Positions 33,340 to 46,707 of a DNA stretch of 64,000 nt are shown here, in pieces. The position numbers and the translations under genes are program-made. The stretch is taken from assembly GCA_030844895.1 (NCBI GenBank), contig JAUTDX010000230.1, forward strand, positions 186,001 to 250,000, in the 5' to 3' direction. The DNA comes from Ambrosia x helenae. Its lineage: Eukaryota; Streptophyta; Magnoliopsida; Asterales; Asteraceae. Below the pieces are notes generated by a model, which was given only the letters and a program-made list of their open reading frames with translations, was not told where the DNA came from and searched no databases. Position 1 is the stretch's first letter; the number at the start of each line of letters is the position of its first letter.

Positions 33340-34637
33340 GTGTCGGTGCTCTTTTCTCCGGGGACCACTAAACCCAATTTCTATTATTGGTAAGCGATAC
33401 CGGAACCCAACATACACACCTTTGAAACCGTTCAATAATCGTTAATCAGAATCAGACCTGTAAGATTTCCGATGACTCCACTTCTGTTAACCATCACCAT
33501 CTGATCCCAAACTACACCCTATAATAACCGAGAGTGTGATATTAGTAGTTGTATCGGGATCAGTGATGTATTCAAGTTTGAAATTCTAACAATGATTGTA
33601 TTCAAGTTTGGAAACATAAGAATTACCTTAAAAGTATAATATTATTGTTATCAACTGCCAATGTTAAAAGTTTAAACAATACTTTTCCCAAAAAAATCTA
33701 TAACAATATAAATGAATCCTTACTCCAAGTCTTGAATATCAAAAATCATCCGTTTGGTCTCTTTTGGAGGTCGTCCAAACACATCCAAATCCCCACACCA
33801 AATCACACTTCCAGCAACATCTATAAAAATAAAAAATACAACTCTATCAAACATCTGTTAACTTAAAGCACCAATAAGAAAGTAAGTTGTATATTAAAGT
33901 TTAATGTAACATAAAGAATAGTATGCAAACCAACAATCAACCGTTTCTTAGCTTCTCCGTTAAGAATATCTTTAAAAGGAATGAAATTGAAACCATACTC
34001 AACACCTTCCCCAGGCCGTCTCCGAGAACACTAAAAAAAATTTGGGCGTCGGACGAAAAAAAAATTTGGGCCCAGAATTTTGTAAAGAGGAATGAATTAA
34101 AAAAATTAATATGGTGCTAGAGCCAAAATGAATTAAAAAAAAATAATATGGTGCTAGAGCCAAGGATTGAACTTGAGACCTCTACATTAAATTACCATGG
34201 GTTCTCAAACTCTACTAACATGACTTTAATGTATAAAAATCAAATATATATCATAAATATAGAATTGGGGAACTATAATCTGAAAACTCATCCGAGTTAA
34301 GAAAACCAAGAAAACTCATTACATGGTTCTCCTCTCTCCACGTATGCAATTTTAAAGATATGAAAAAGGGCAATTTCGTCATTAATTAAGCTCTCCTTTC
34401 TTCTGTGCATTGTCAATTCAACTTTATGTCAAGTCTATCTACCTACCTCTATATCTCTCTTAATTGTAAAACTTTCTAATGCATATATGTCCCACAATTT
34501 GCACACATATCTTTAGAGAGAGAAACAAAATTTAGAGAGAGAGTAGTGGTAGAAAGAGAGACTAAAGGTGGTGACTTGTACGATTGTGGTGGTGGTGGTT
34601 TTAGGGAAGAGCTTTTGGTTTACATTTTAAATATTTA

Positions 34638-34678
<41 letters not shown>

Positions 34679-35994
34679 AGTGGTGGTGGTGGATTTGAAG
34701 ATGATGGTACAGGGGTGTTGTCTTTTAGCAGGGCTTATTGGTGGTTGATGTGGTGATGGGGTTCGTTGCCGGAATAGTGGTGTTGTCGGAAAGGGGTGTA
34801 TCGACGAAGGCCACAGAAGGTTTGTGCAATTATTTATATCTCATTATTTTGTAAATGGGTATGTGCAATTATTGAAAAAAAAAACTAAATTGTTTCGAAT
34901 GGTAAAGAATCATTAAAATAGTTTCTGTGATTTTTAATTTTGCAAACAACTAGATATAATTAAATAGTATGAGTTTTCCATATGTAAAAACGTAGAATAA
35001 TTATATTTTACATTTGTTACTTGGAAAATGGTTATAAAATTTGCTATTTTATATATATGAAAATAATTTGTACATTTATATTTTAAAAATTCTACATATT
35101 TATAAAAATTGTTTTACATTTGTTATTTGTTACATATTTATAACTAGTGTGTATCTAAGCCTCGCGTTGCGACGACGATTCAAGCTGTGTAAAATGCTGT
35201 TTGATTGTTATCGTATTTCGTAAAATAATTTATTAAAAATTTAAAGACATGCATATATTAATGTGGATGCATCAAAGTTACAAAACTATCATATTAGGCC
35301 AAGCGGGGTGTGTCGTGCGATAGGTTTTTATGCTCTCATTAATGGTATGGTACACAAACATTTAAATCAAAATTGCTTGCATATATCCCCCAAAACACAA
35401 AGCATCTACATTAGAAAGGATTCTTTACGGTCGTGTGTTGCATGACTGTAGCACGACTTCATGGAGATGACTGCCTGGACCGTTGAAGAAAACAATTAAA
35501 ACCGTACAACCCTATAACATTCTCTAAGTACAACAAACCATACACTTAAGCTTCAAAAAAAAGTTTGCATGATATACCAGGCCATCGTGAACGTATCCAA
35601 CAAATTCATTATATGTAGCAATAATTATGTGAAAAGCATGTAGTCTTTTCTTAAGTTCTTTGTGCAATTTTATAGTGATGGGTGTTGTAAAAGCCATATG
35701 ATCTAAGAAGCTGTGACCTTTTTGTTTCATATGAAGACTTTATTACTGCATCCTTGATCTATAGACTGTTGGTTCAAGGCCACACTCTCACAACACTCAA
35801 TATACAAAAGAAAGTTGCTATCAAATATGAAAATAAAATAACACTACGATATTCAGAAAGAAAGTGTAGAAAGCTTGTTCTATTCAATAAACAACAACAA
35901 CTATATATAGCCTTACAAAAAGAGACGTTGGAACATTATAAAATACAATAAAAAATAACTAAAGTCACCTAAACTCACCTAAAGATCCGGACAA
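33340..35994. other. Unresolved non-coding region with CT microsatellite
   Basis: A (CT)n tract of about 17 units lies at 34640-34673. The segment at 34085-34165 has a short duplicated phrase, ATGGTGCTAGAGCCAA, and a B-box-like motif on the minus strand near 34165-34180. The phrase CTAAGCCTCGCGTTGCGACG at 35155-35174 looks like a dispersed plant repeat, from memory only. No gene is supported. Confidence 0.45.
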
Positions 35995-36002
35995 TTTATG
36001 AC

Positions 36003-36689
36003 TAGGGGTGTTCAAAATCGGATAATCCGAATTTCGGATATCCGAATTTCGGATAATCCGAAATTTCGGATAGTCAATATTGAGATCCGAATCCGAATCC
36101 GAAATTTCTATCCGAAATTTCGGATTCGGATTCGGATCATCCAACGGATAATCCGAAACTTAAAAAAAATTAAAAAAATAATAATAAAAAAAAAACTATA
36201 AAAAACGTTCTCCTTTATGCCTAAAACGTGAACCTATTAAAAAAACAAAAATCGAAGTTAGATAAACGAAATTTGAACAACAGCTATGGATTAGAGGAGT
36301 ATGGACTTAGAGTTAGAAGGGGGCTGTGGAGGTCGGATACGAGGTGGACGGGGGCTGTTATAGAGGAGAGAAGAGAGAGCAACAGCTATGGATTAGAGGA
36401 GTATAGACTTAGAGTTAGAAGGATTAAGGATTTAGGATTGTGTATTGTGTTATGTAGTGTATATAATATTATATATTTATATATATATTTTTAATATTCG
36501 GATTCGGATAATCCGATTATCTGAAAATTTTCAAAATCAGGATCCGAATCCGAATCCGAATCCGAAATTTCGGATAATCCGATTTTTGGATATCCGAAAA
36601 TCGGATTATCCAAAATTTCGGATAATTCGGATTCGGATTTTCGGATTTTTCGGATTCGAATTTTGGATTATCCGATTTTGAACAGCCTA
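36003..36689. mobile_element. hAT-type MITE with perfect 8-bp target duplication
   Basis: A 687-bp element with ends TAGGGGTGTTCAAAATCGG and CCGATTTTGAACAGCCTA, flanked by TTTATGAC on both sides (35995-36002 and 36690-36697). The 8-bp duplication defines a hAT insertion. Subterminal arms are packed with CGGATAATCCGAA-type motifs in both orientations. The centre has a direct repeat starting AACAGCTATGGATTAGAGGA at about 36280 and 36379. It encodes no transposase, and the reading frames within are incidental. Confidence 0.9.
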
Positions 36690-36697
36690 TTTATGAC

Positions 36698-37505
36698 CCA
36701 CTACTCCTATTAATTTTCACTAATTAAACTCGGTCAATATTGACCAAAGCAGATAATAAACGTTAGAAGTTCCCTTTATTCCAGCCACTAACCCGGTCAA
36801 CTTGGACTTCTTCCTCAGTGACCCGTTTGACCCGTGAACACACCCGAAACTACTAAATCTGCTGACCCGGTTCAGTAGTTCAAGGGTCGATACCGTGACC
36901 CGATAACGTGCCGAATTGTGATCAGTAAACGAACCCGATTATTCCAACATAGACCAGGTCTTTTTGCCATTTTTTATCTTGTAAACACATCAACACCACT
37001 ATGAATTCTTATGAGCAAAATCAAATTAAAATAGCATCCATCAAACAAATTAACAATGAAAATACGAATCTTATAAATTAACCATAAAAGGCTTTATAGT
37101 TCCAAACGATAAACCACAATCCATGACTCGATCCAGCCCCAAACCCAGGTTTCTTTACTTAAATCATAGTAAATCAATACAATCAAAAGAACAGTTTCAG
37201 TTTCATGATCTTAAAATCAAAAATTTAAAACATGTTAAAGATAGCTTGGATGTTAACATACTTGATGAGAGAATGCATACGCCAAAGACCGTTCATGTTT
37301 ATATGTTGTGTCTTCAACCCGTTAAGCATTTATCACACGTCCACTCCACCATTTCATCTGTGGCAAATCATTTGTTAGGACTCGATAATTAGTGAAATGA
37401 CAATTGGCGTAGCTAGATGTGAAATAATCTACAGTAAGCGTGATTGATGAAACACAAATCAATCTAAATATGCATATGGTTGTGGGCATTGTGGCAGTCT
37501 TGTAT
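36698..37505. other. Intergenic, nothing recognised
   Basis: The only reading frame of note, 37123-37392 plus (89 residues), resembles no family I know. Confidence 0.45.
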
Positions 37506-37925
37506 GGTTGTGTTTTGGCTGATGGTAGGTTCATGTTGGTGATTGTGTGTTTGGGTTGGCTGACGGCGTCACAGGTTTTGGAGACGGTTATGGTCCGGGT
37601 CACATTCGTTCGGGTTTTGGGTTCGTTCTGGGTCCCTGGTTGTGTTGGTCATGTTTCGAGTTGGTTGTTGTACGGGTCAGACCTATTCAAACCGGGTCAA
37701 CCTAGTCAAGTTTGGCGGTTGGTTGTGTTTTGGCCCATGGTATGTTCACGGCTGACAGCGTAATGGGTTTTGGAAATGGTTTTGGTCCAGGTTACATTCT
37801 TTCAGGTTTTGGGTCCAGTCCGGGTCTCACGTTATGTTGGTCAAGTTTTGAGTTGTTTGTTATACAGGTCAGAGCTATTCAAACCAGGTCAGCCTGGTCA
37901 AATTTGTTTACCGGAGATCTTGGTT
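37506..37925. repeat. Two-copy imperfect tandem repeat, about 215 bp
   Basis: Both copies start with GGTTGTGTTTTGG (37506 and 37721) and run in parallel through TTTTGG, GGTCA and TATTCAAACC to a GTCAA end. The copies differ at perhaps a quarter of positions. The reading frames 37440-37763 and 37712-37933 follow the repeat and are probably not coding. Confidence 0.75.
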
Positions 37926-37949
37926 GTGGGTGATCGCAACCCATGCAGG

Positions 37950-38060
37950 TCAATTTTAGAATGGAATAATTGGGTCCCTTTAAGAATAAACGTTTTTGGG
38001 TGGAAAACTTTGTTGGAACGATTGTGGATTAATTGTCTAAAAGAAACATCATTCCCAACC
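37950..38060 (+). pseudogene. LINE fragment: reverse-transcriptase zinc-binding (zf-RVT) region
   Basis: The plus-strand frame reads WNNWVPLRINVFGWKTLLER, matching the W..WVP.K.N.F.WR...RL signature of the domain after the RT in plant L1-type retrotransposons. The expected Cys residues downstream and the RT upstream are absent. It is a small relic; recognition rests on about 25 residues. Confidence 0.6.
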
Positions 38061-41000
38061 CCTCCCTTTATTGTTTCTGCTGAAGTGAACCCGAGACCAC
38101 ATAGCACATCCTTACCTCTTGTTTTGCAGCCTTTGTTGTATGGCGACACATTATCATGTGGTGCAAATGCAAACTCCCTCTAATCTTCTTTTCGATGCAA
38201 GACATCTTTGAGTTCCATTGTGTCATGGAGAAATAAGTCAAATAACTAAATAAGCAATACCTCCAGTTTATGAAGATTTGATGCAAGTATCTACCAATCT
38301 TGAAACTTCGCTCGCTTCACCTGACCTTCTTCCACCGTGCAGAGGTGGCGGCCACTGACTTCCGCCTGGATTTTGCTCTAAAAAGTATAGTCTTTCAAAA
38401 CGCGTTAACAACAGCGTCCTTAACCATTTTTATATCATCTAGTCTAAACTTAGCAGCCGTGATTTTCCTCAGGCACAACTCCATTCCTGGTCCTCCTTTA
38501 GCCATTGTCTCCTTATCCCGGACCCATAAACACCTCACACAAAACGTCGACATATAGACCAATGTCAACCACATCATCTTCAACATCATCCAAACCCAAT
38601 TTACTCCACCACAGTTTCTTGTAGAAGACGACGTCGTTTCGACCACAGGAATCTTTTCACCATCACTAACTCTCCTACACATTGTCAACAACGACATAAG
38701 TGGGCGTTAACAACAATAAACGCTTATCAACTCAAGTCAAATATCAAAATGGAATTAAAAGGCGCCGATAAAGATTTATCCTTCCTTCCGTATTGTCGCC
38801 GCTACCGATAATTGTTGTAACCCCACTACTGACACCATTGACCCATTCTTCCAAATAATTTCTTCATGAACAGAACACAGATCGTCATCCGCCATTCTAT
38901 ACAAAACTCAGCCTCATCCGCCATTCTATACAAAACTCTACGAAGAACCTAATCAATGAGCTATGTAAATTTGATAACACCTTGGAAGAAATAAATATAC
39001 ATGTAGAAGTAATAACACAGTATAAACTTTCAAAATATCAATAATATGCAGAAACAATCACCTGTTGACCTGGGTTTAAACTTTCAATATCCAATGTATT
39101 ATCGTACTATGTCAACGGAAGATGTGACGATCTGAAGTTACCCCACTCCGTGTTTATGACCTACACAACATATTAAGTATGATATATATTAGTTGAAATT
39201 TATTAAGTGGATTCACAAGACATAGTATTGAAATGAGTATCAGTATTAACAGAAAGGTTAACAATAACAGTACCTCATCTTATGTGGACGAATTACGTCT
39301 GCACAAATACATACGTACATAAGTAATAAGGTCAAGCTTCGTCTAAAGAACACGCTTTTCTCTAACTAATAACACTAAGCCATGAAGACTCGTTTATCCG
39401 AACACGAATTAACGAATAATCCGTACAAAAACCAAAAAGTATAAAAAAAGAGACTACACTCTTTATGGAGAAAATAATTCTAAAGCAATAAGCATTTCAG
39501 TATAAAGTTTCCCCAAAACAGCTCTTATTAAACTAATTGAATCCAAATCCCAAATTTCTATCAAGTAACGTTCTTCCTAAAGTCAGGTAATTAGTTCTTC
39601 CTAAAGTCAGATAATTAATTATTCGACGATGAGCAGAGAAGGAAAAAAATAAAAATTTTCAACTGCTGAATGTGGTGTAATGCAGAAATTCATACAGACA
39701 ACGAAATGTTTTGGTTTGCCATTGCTGGAGTTATCATCGGCGCCTGCTACTGGCCCTTGAAACAGGCAAGCACCAAGAACCAAAAGGTTCGCACCTAAGC
39801 ACGATCTCACACCTTAAAGATGAAGACCTAACTGGTCTGTACATGAAATATCTCACACTAAATTAGGCTCAGATTTGCCTATGGAAATGTAATTGGCTGC
39901 AAGAGAGGTTGTAGGTGAGCAAACAACACGCTATCCTCATCTATTGCCATGCCAAACTACAAGGCTTAGGTGTTATCATCACAACCTCTTTAATGTTTTC
40001 CAACGAACGCGCCAAACTACAAAGCGCCACTATTCATTAACATCCATAAATCAATATATAGGATAATTCATTGTCGAATATTAGACAATCACTCTAAAAA
40101 AGACACCCTAAATTACCATGTATCAATCAACCAACCAACCACCCAATAAAGCTGACTAATTAGTTTACCATAAAAAAAACATCATCAAGAAAGAAAACCA
40201 ATACCAGGTTAAGATCAGATTATTTCCAGGTTTGAAGATCAACACATGCATATCATCAAACAAAAACATAATTAGCTTACTAAAAACATGCACAAAAAAA
40301 ATATCTAAAGATACACCTCAAACAAAAGATCTAAAATATAATTCATACCCAAATAACCTTCTCTGAACCGCATAACAACAGAGATCGGCCGGAAGTAGTT
40401 TCAAAACGGCAAAACAAAAACCAAAACAGAAACACGATTTCCAAACGGCCAGATCTGTTAAGGAGAGGATTAAAACGCCATGGCTGCAAAATAGAGGTTG
40501 CAAAAACGATTGCCGACCTCCAATTCTGCCACACCAATCTACGGATAATCTGTAATCTTTACACAGATTTGAAACAAAAAGCAAAACCCAAGTAAAGAGT
40601 TGATCGATTTCGATTAGTGATTGATGATGAAGAAAGATAGTAGAGATTGAAGAAGAAAGAAGAGAGTGAGAAGGATGAAGAAGAGAGACGGTGAATAGTT
40701 TCTCAAGAGACAAAGAGAAGGGGTGACTTTTGAAGGAGAAACTATGTGTTGTCAACACGTGTACCCGAGGTGTCCACAACCTGTCTTTAATTAGCAAAGA
40801 AAAAAATGACCCAAAAAATGGGCCAGTTTGCAAGAGTCAAAACCGAGTATATCACCTGAACAAAATAACAACACACCATCTGTACTGGAACATTAATTGA
40901 TGATATGTTCAAATAAAAAAACTATAAATACTGTTATCAACAACAGAGATAGGAAAAAAACAAAAGCGCTATTCATGGAAGTTGGTAAATAAATATAAAG

Positions 41001-41984
41001 GATAATTTTTTTTACATATTTATAACACCTAGGATACTATTTAATGATTAAAAAACTTACTTTGTTTTCTTGAATGTAAAAGATCTCTTGTATAATAAGT
41101 TATGGAAGGCGGGCTTGTACTTCCAGATTTGGGTAAGAGGGTGGTGTAGTACGACGGTGGTGGTTAGGGAGTGAGAGTTGGACGTGTTTTAAGGTTTCAG
41201 AGATGACAACTAGAAGAGGTGACGATGGTGGGGTCAGATATGGTGACGATTTTACATCTGGATTTCAAGAACTTTTTTGGGTTTCGATTCTTGCAAGGTT
41301 GTTTGTTTTTGTTTTACATCATTTTTGTGTTTGTTTTACATCAATTCATTTGTAACTTCTAAAAAATATATATTATCATGCAACATGTTTGTAGTTACAT
41401 AAATAAAGTGAGTTTTGTTGTTGTTACCTACGTGACCTAACTTGTACTAGGGGATAGAGTGCGTTGTTGTATGTAAGTAGTCATGTTACAATGTAACATA
41501 TTTTATTCATCATGTTTTTTTTATGAAAGATGTTTTTGTATCTAACATGTCTTGTTAGAATGTAAAAATTATTAACAATGCTTTTTTACAAATAAAGTGG
41601 TTTTTATTGTTCTTGTTGTTACATATGTGTCCCGACTTGTTTACAATGGAATAAAGTGTGTTGTAATTAAAGTGGTCATTCATGTATTGTTTTTTAATTA
41701 TTTTCAAACTATAAATATTGTGCTTATCCTAGTAAATATGTAACATAAATTTGTTACAGCTACATAAATGCAGCGTAATACTTACAATATGTTACAACGT
41801 AACACATAAAATAGGTTTTCATGCAAATTTGGTATACATGTAAAGATAAAAAATTTAAATTTGTTTTCAAGAGAGGAGAGAGAAACGTAAGAAAAGATGA
41901 GAGAAAAGAAAGAGGGTGTACTTTGGTGTAAGAGAGAAAGAAATAAGTTTTGCATTCCTAAAATGCCCTTTTTCTTACTTTATG
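38061..41984. other. Long region without a supported gene
   Basis: Minus-strand frames at 38395-38697 (100 residues), 39619-39810 (63) and 40318-40833 (171) have no recognisable domain. The last reads like CT-rich 5' UTR with Leu/Ser/Phe-rich translation, so it could be the leader exon of a displaced or captured gene rather than a protein. GGTGGTGG-type and GAGAGAGA-type tracts occur near 41130-41260 and 41870-41940. Confidence 0.45.
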
Positions 41985-41989
41985 GTAAC

Positions 41990-42164
41990 TATTAGAAATT
42001 GAATAGAAGAGATAGAAGAATTAGAGAGAAATTGAGAGTGTTTTGTGTATTCTCATTATTATCAAATGTACATGATCAATGTATATATATACACACATAT
42101 AGATGTAACTGTAATATGGTTATACGGGGAAGAATACTGCCACATGTATATCTGATTTATAATA
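41990..42164 (-). repeat. 3' LTR of the copia element
   Basis: A 175-bp repeat of 47902-48076. The adjacent plus-strand CTCCCCCTC is the complement of the polypurine tract GAGGGGGAG that primes plus-strand synthesis. Confidence 0.93.
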
Positions 42165-42371
42165 CTCCCCCTCAGATATACACTAGTATTCATTATACAC
42201 TATTAATAACATGCTTTGGGATGATATTAAATTGGTACTTCAGGACCTATAATATAAACTGATACTACTGGATCAGTCATGCTGCCTCGTTAAAAACCTT
42301 ACTAAGAAAACCCAATGGGACAAAACTTAGTTAAGGAAAAGAGTACAGCGTGTATAATGCTCCCCCTCAAT

Positions 42372-43787
42372 TTAATTAATGTCTTTTAATCTTCGGAGCC
42401 CGATCTTTTGTGATAGCTGCTCAAAACTGCTTCTAGGTAAAGATTTTGTGAACAAGTCGGCTAGATTTTCACTTGACTTGATTTGACGAACATCAATTTC
42501 CCCTTCCTTTTGCAGGTCATATGTCGAAAAGAACTTTGGTGAGATATGCTTTGTTCTGTCACCCTTGATGTAGCCTTCCTTGATTTGTGATATGCAAGCA
42601 GCATTGTCTTCATAAATAATCGTTGGGTCCTTCTTGATTTGTTCTAATCCACATGCTTCTTGTATATGATTGATCATTGATCTCAACCACACGCATTCTC
42701 TACCAGTATCATACAATGCTATTAATTCGGCATGATTTGATGATGTCGCTGTAAGTGTTTGCTTAGTTGACTTCCAAGAAATTGTTGTGCCACCGTATGT
42801 GAATACGTAACCTGTCTGAGATTTTGCTTTATGAGGATGTGATAGATATCCGACGTCAGCATACCCAACAAGTGGGGACTTGTTATCCTTTTGATAGAAA
42901 AGACCCAAGTCTTTTGTCCCGCAAAGATACCGAAATATGTGTTTTATTCCGTTCCAATGTCTACGTGTTGGATTTGAGCTATATCTCGCTAGTACATGTA
43001 CTGCGAATGCAATATCAGGTCTAGTGTTATTTGCGAGATACATAAGAGCACCGATCGCGCTTAAGTACGGTACTTCTGGACCGAGTACTTCCTCGCCTTC
43101 TTCTTGAGGTCGATAAGGATCCTTATGTGGATCTAGCGGTCGGATAACCATAGGTACGCTGAACGGATGAGCTTTATCCATATTAAAACGTATTAACATC
43201 TTCTGTATGTAGTTTGACTGATGGACAAATGTGCCATTGCATAAATGCTCGAATTGTAAGCCGAGACATAGTTTTGTTATTCCAAGGTCTTTCATTTCAA
43301 ATTCGTTCTTTAATAATTGAGCAGCTTTCTCTATCTCTTCAGGAGACCCGATGATGTTGATATCATCAACATAAACTGCTATTATTGTAAACTTTAAGTT
43401 TGATCTTTTTATAAAGACACATGGGCTGATTACATCAGACTTGTATCCTTCTTTTTCGAGATATTTACTTAGTCGATTGTACCACATTCGACCGGATTGT
43501 TTGAGACCATATAAAGATCTTTGAAGTTTTATAGCACACATATCTCGAGGTGTTGATTTTAATGCTTCGGGCAATTTTAATCCTTTAGGGATTTTCATGT
43601 AGATGTCATTTTCAAGTGTCCCGTATAAGTATGCGGTGACGACATCCATAAGTCTCATATGAAGTCCTTCAGAGATTGTAAGACCGACTAGAAACCTAAG
43701 GGTTATCGCATCCACTACGGGGGAATACGTTTCCTCATAATCAACTCCAAGGATTTGGGAAAACCCTTGTGCTACAAGCCGTGCTTT
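42372..43787 (-). pseudogene. pol: Copia pol, reverse transcriptase and RNase H half
   Basis: One continuous frame from the stop at 43788-43790 to 42372. The RT has the catalytic YVDDI near 43360-43380 and the flanking SLYGLKQSGRMWYNRL segment. RNase H follows with GYADVGYLSHPHKAKSQTGY, where DVGY stands in place of the usual DAGY, and ends with NLADLFTKSLP, near the usual copia C-terminus. The frame is intact apart from one TGA that separates it from the integrase half. The change is compatible with a CGA to TGA transition, and the element is young. Confidence 0.9.
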
Positions 43788-45884
43788 ATATCATACAATC
43801 TCATTCTTTTCATTTCTCTTTATTGCAAACACCCATCTATAACCTACTGGTTTGACGTCTATGGGTGTTCGGACTACAGGTCCGAAAACATGTCGCTTTT
43901 CGAGCGAATTTAATTCGGCATTTATGGCTTCTTGCCATCTTGGCCAATCATCTCTGTGCATGCACTCTTCTAGAGTTTTAGGTATGTAATCATTTTCATT
44001 TATTACATCCGTTGCTATAGCATATGCGAATATATCGTCAACACGTGTTTTATTTCGGTTCCACATTGTACTATTTTGTACATAATTGATAGAGATCTCA
44101 TTTTCATTCGGTATTGTTGTTTCTTCAACAATTTCATTTTCCTCTGGAATTATATTTGTCTCTTCCGGGACATTTACCTCTACTGGGGTTTCATTTATAA
44201 TATTTTGTGCATTTTGACCAACTACATTATTTTGCTCTTTTCGTTTTCGTGGGTTTTTGTCTTTGGAACCGATTGGTCTTCCACGTTTTCTTTGTATTGT
44301 AATCTCTTCAGGGATTACCTTTATTCGAGCAGGTGTATTTGATGCTGGTATATGTGACTTTGTCACTCGATTTGTGTCTGTGAATGCATCTGATAATTCA
44401 TTTGCTATCCTTTGCAAGTGTATAATCTTTTGGACTTCATATTCACATTGACCACTTCGGGGGTCGAGATTTGATAGTGATGATGCATTCCATGTTATTT
44501 CTTGTGTTACCAGTCTTTCTTTATTCTTATCTCCCCCTAAGACTGGGAACATTGTTTCATTAAAATGACAGTCAGCATACCTTGTTGTAAACATGTCTCC
44601 CGTCAGAGGTTCTAAATATTTGATAATAGACGGGGAGTTAAAACCAATGTAGATGCCCAGTCTTCTTTGGGGTCCCATTGTGGTACGTTGTGGTGGCGAT
44701 ATTGGTACATATACCGCACAACCAAAAATTCTAAGGTGGGACAAACTTGGTTCTCGTCCGAAGACTAGTTGTAATGGGGAGTATTCGTGATCAGCAGTTG
44801 GCCTTAATCTGATCAGTGCAGCGGCATGCAAAATAGCATGGCCCCATGCAGAAGATGGTAGTTTACATCTCATGAGGATCGGTCTAGCGATTATTTGTAA
44901 TCTTTTAATCAAAGATTCAGCTAAACCGTTTTGTGTGTGAACATGAGGCACTGGATGTTCAACATTTATCCCAATCGACATACAATAGTCATTAAAAGCT
45001 TGGGATGTGAATTCTCCTGCATTATCCATCCGGATATTTTTAATTTGATTGTCCGGGAAGTTAGCTCTTAATTGTATGATTTGGGCTAAAAGCCGGGCAA
45101 ATGCTACATTTCGAGTAGCTAGAAGACTCACATGTGACCATCTTGAGGATGCGTCAATTAAGACCATGAAATATCGGAATGGTCCACATGGAGGATGTAT
45201 AGGCCCACAAATATCCCCTTGGATTCGTTCTAAAAATGAGGGGTTTTCATGTATCAACTTATTTTGTGATGGTCGAGTAATAAGTTTGCCCAAAGAGCAT
45301 GCTGCACATGATAAATCTTCTGGTAGCAAAACTTTTAACGTTTTAAGAGGATGCCCAGTTGCACTTTTGATTATTCTTCTCATCATTATGCTACCAGGGT
45401 GACCTAAACGGTCATGCCATATATTGAACGCATCTTTATCTAATAATTTCTGGTTAGTCACCGTGTATGATTCGATAGGATTGATATTAGTACAGTATAA
45501 TCCAGAGGATAAACCTTGTAGTTTTTCAACAATGGTTTCTTGTCCATTTTTGTTGAAAATGATTTGAAGATATTCAATATTATTTTCATCTTTGGTTTTC
45601 AAATGGTAACCATTTTTCCGAATATCTTTAAAACTTAGTAAATTTCTTCTGGATTTACTAGAATATAATGCATTTTCAATAGTTAGTTGAGTACCCGAAG
45701 GTAGTATTATGTGTGCTCTGCCAGAGCCTTCAATAAGGTTACAAACACCAGAGATAGTACCAATAGGCGTCTCTGCTGGAGACAACTTAGAGAAAAATTT
45801 CTTATGCTTGAGAACAGTGTTAGTACTACCGCTATCTGCCAGACATTCATCACCAATAATAGCTCTGCCGGAGCTAGCATACAT
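43788..45884 (-). pseudogene. pol: Copia pol, protease and integrase half
   Basis: A 697-residue frame. The protease region has DSGST near its start (CLADSGSTNTVL), then the GAG-pre-integrase zinc segment (HDRLGHPG and CAACSLGK, about 45300-45450), the integrase core (GDICGPI; DNAGEF; a later NGLAESL with the third acidic residue) and a Lys/Arg-rich C-terminal stretch (KRGRPIGSKDKNPRKRKEQN) before the RT N-terminus. It ends at a single in-frame TGA (43788-43790). Upstream, 165 bases without coding separate it from the gag stop. Confidence 0.88.
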
Positions 45885-46049
45885 ATTTCTTCAGGAAATA
45901 AAAGTAATAAAGATTAATACAAATTAGGAATGTAAACCATTTACATGAATTTAAATAAAACATTATAAGAGTTCATACTAAACCAAGTAAAAAGTCATAG
46001 TTTGAAATTAAAGACCATAAAAAGATACATAACATAACGTTTACACATA

Positions 46050-46707
46050 CTAATTTTGATTCGCCTTCATTTTCTGCCTCCCATGCCTGCCATGATAATT
46101 TGCCACATTCGCTTCAGGGAATGGGCCTGTACCTGTGCGTCGCTATTGATGGTTTTGTAGTAAGAGCTTGTTGTTTTGCTCCGCGACCAAAAGACATGAC
46201 ATTAGTTCAGAATATTTTGTAAACTTACGCTCCCTATATTGCTGCGACAGGAGCATGTTTGAGACATGGAACGTTGAGAAAGTCTTTTCGATCATGTCTT
46301 CATCAGTTATATTTTCACCGCATAATTTAAGTTCAGAAGTAATGCGGAACAAGGCAGAGTTATATTCACTGACAGTTTTAAAATCTTGTAGTCTTAGATG
46401 AAGCCATTCGCAACGGGCTTTTGGGAGTAAGACCAACTTCTGGTGGTCAAAGCGTTTTTGAATGCTTTTCCATAATTCAAGTGGGTCATCAACATTTAAA
46501 TATTCCCTTTTTTAAATCTTCGTGAAGATGGTGACGAAGGAATATTATAGCTTTTGCTTTATTTTGAGGTAAACTTTGATTACCATCAATAATTGTTTCT
46601 CCCAAATTATTTGCTGTCAAGTGAATTTTAGCATCAAGTGTCCATGGGAGGTAGTTGTTACCCGAGATATCAAGGGCGGCAAATTCAAGTTTTGATAAAT
46701 TTGACAT
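46050..46707 (-). pseudogene. gag: Copia gag, frameshifted, zinc knuckle absent
   Basis: The capsid frame starts at MSNLSKLEF (46707), with a typical N-terminal ISGNNYLPW segment. An extra G in a short A/G run near 46494-46500 shifts the frame. The second part (46436 onward) carries KARCEWLHLRLQDFKTVSEY and RKFTKYSELMSCLLVAEQNN, standard for plant copia gag, and meets a TAG at about 46140. A readable tail continues to another stop at 46050-46052. No CX2CX4HX4C knuckle occurs before the protease frame at 45884. Loss by deletion and replacement is inferred. Confidence 0.8.

Noticed and set aside
36228..36494. 88-residue ORF with repeated NSYGLEEY motif
   Set aside because: Inside a MITE with perfect target duplication; the repeat is a DNA-level duplication.
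38395..38697. 100-residue minus-strand ORF near the LINE relic
   Set aside because: No recognisable domain and no link to LINE coding sequence; kept only as unresolved region.
40318..40833. 171-residue minus-strand protein
   Set aside because: Looks like CT-rich leader sequence translated by chance; no domain, no conserved start, no downstream exon found.
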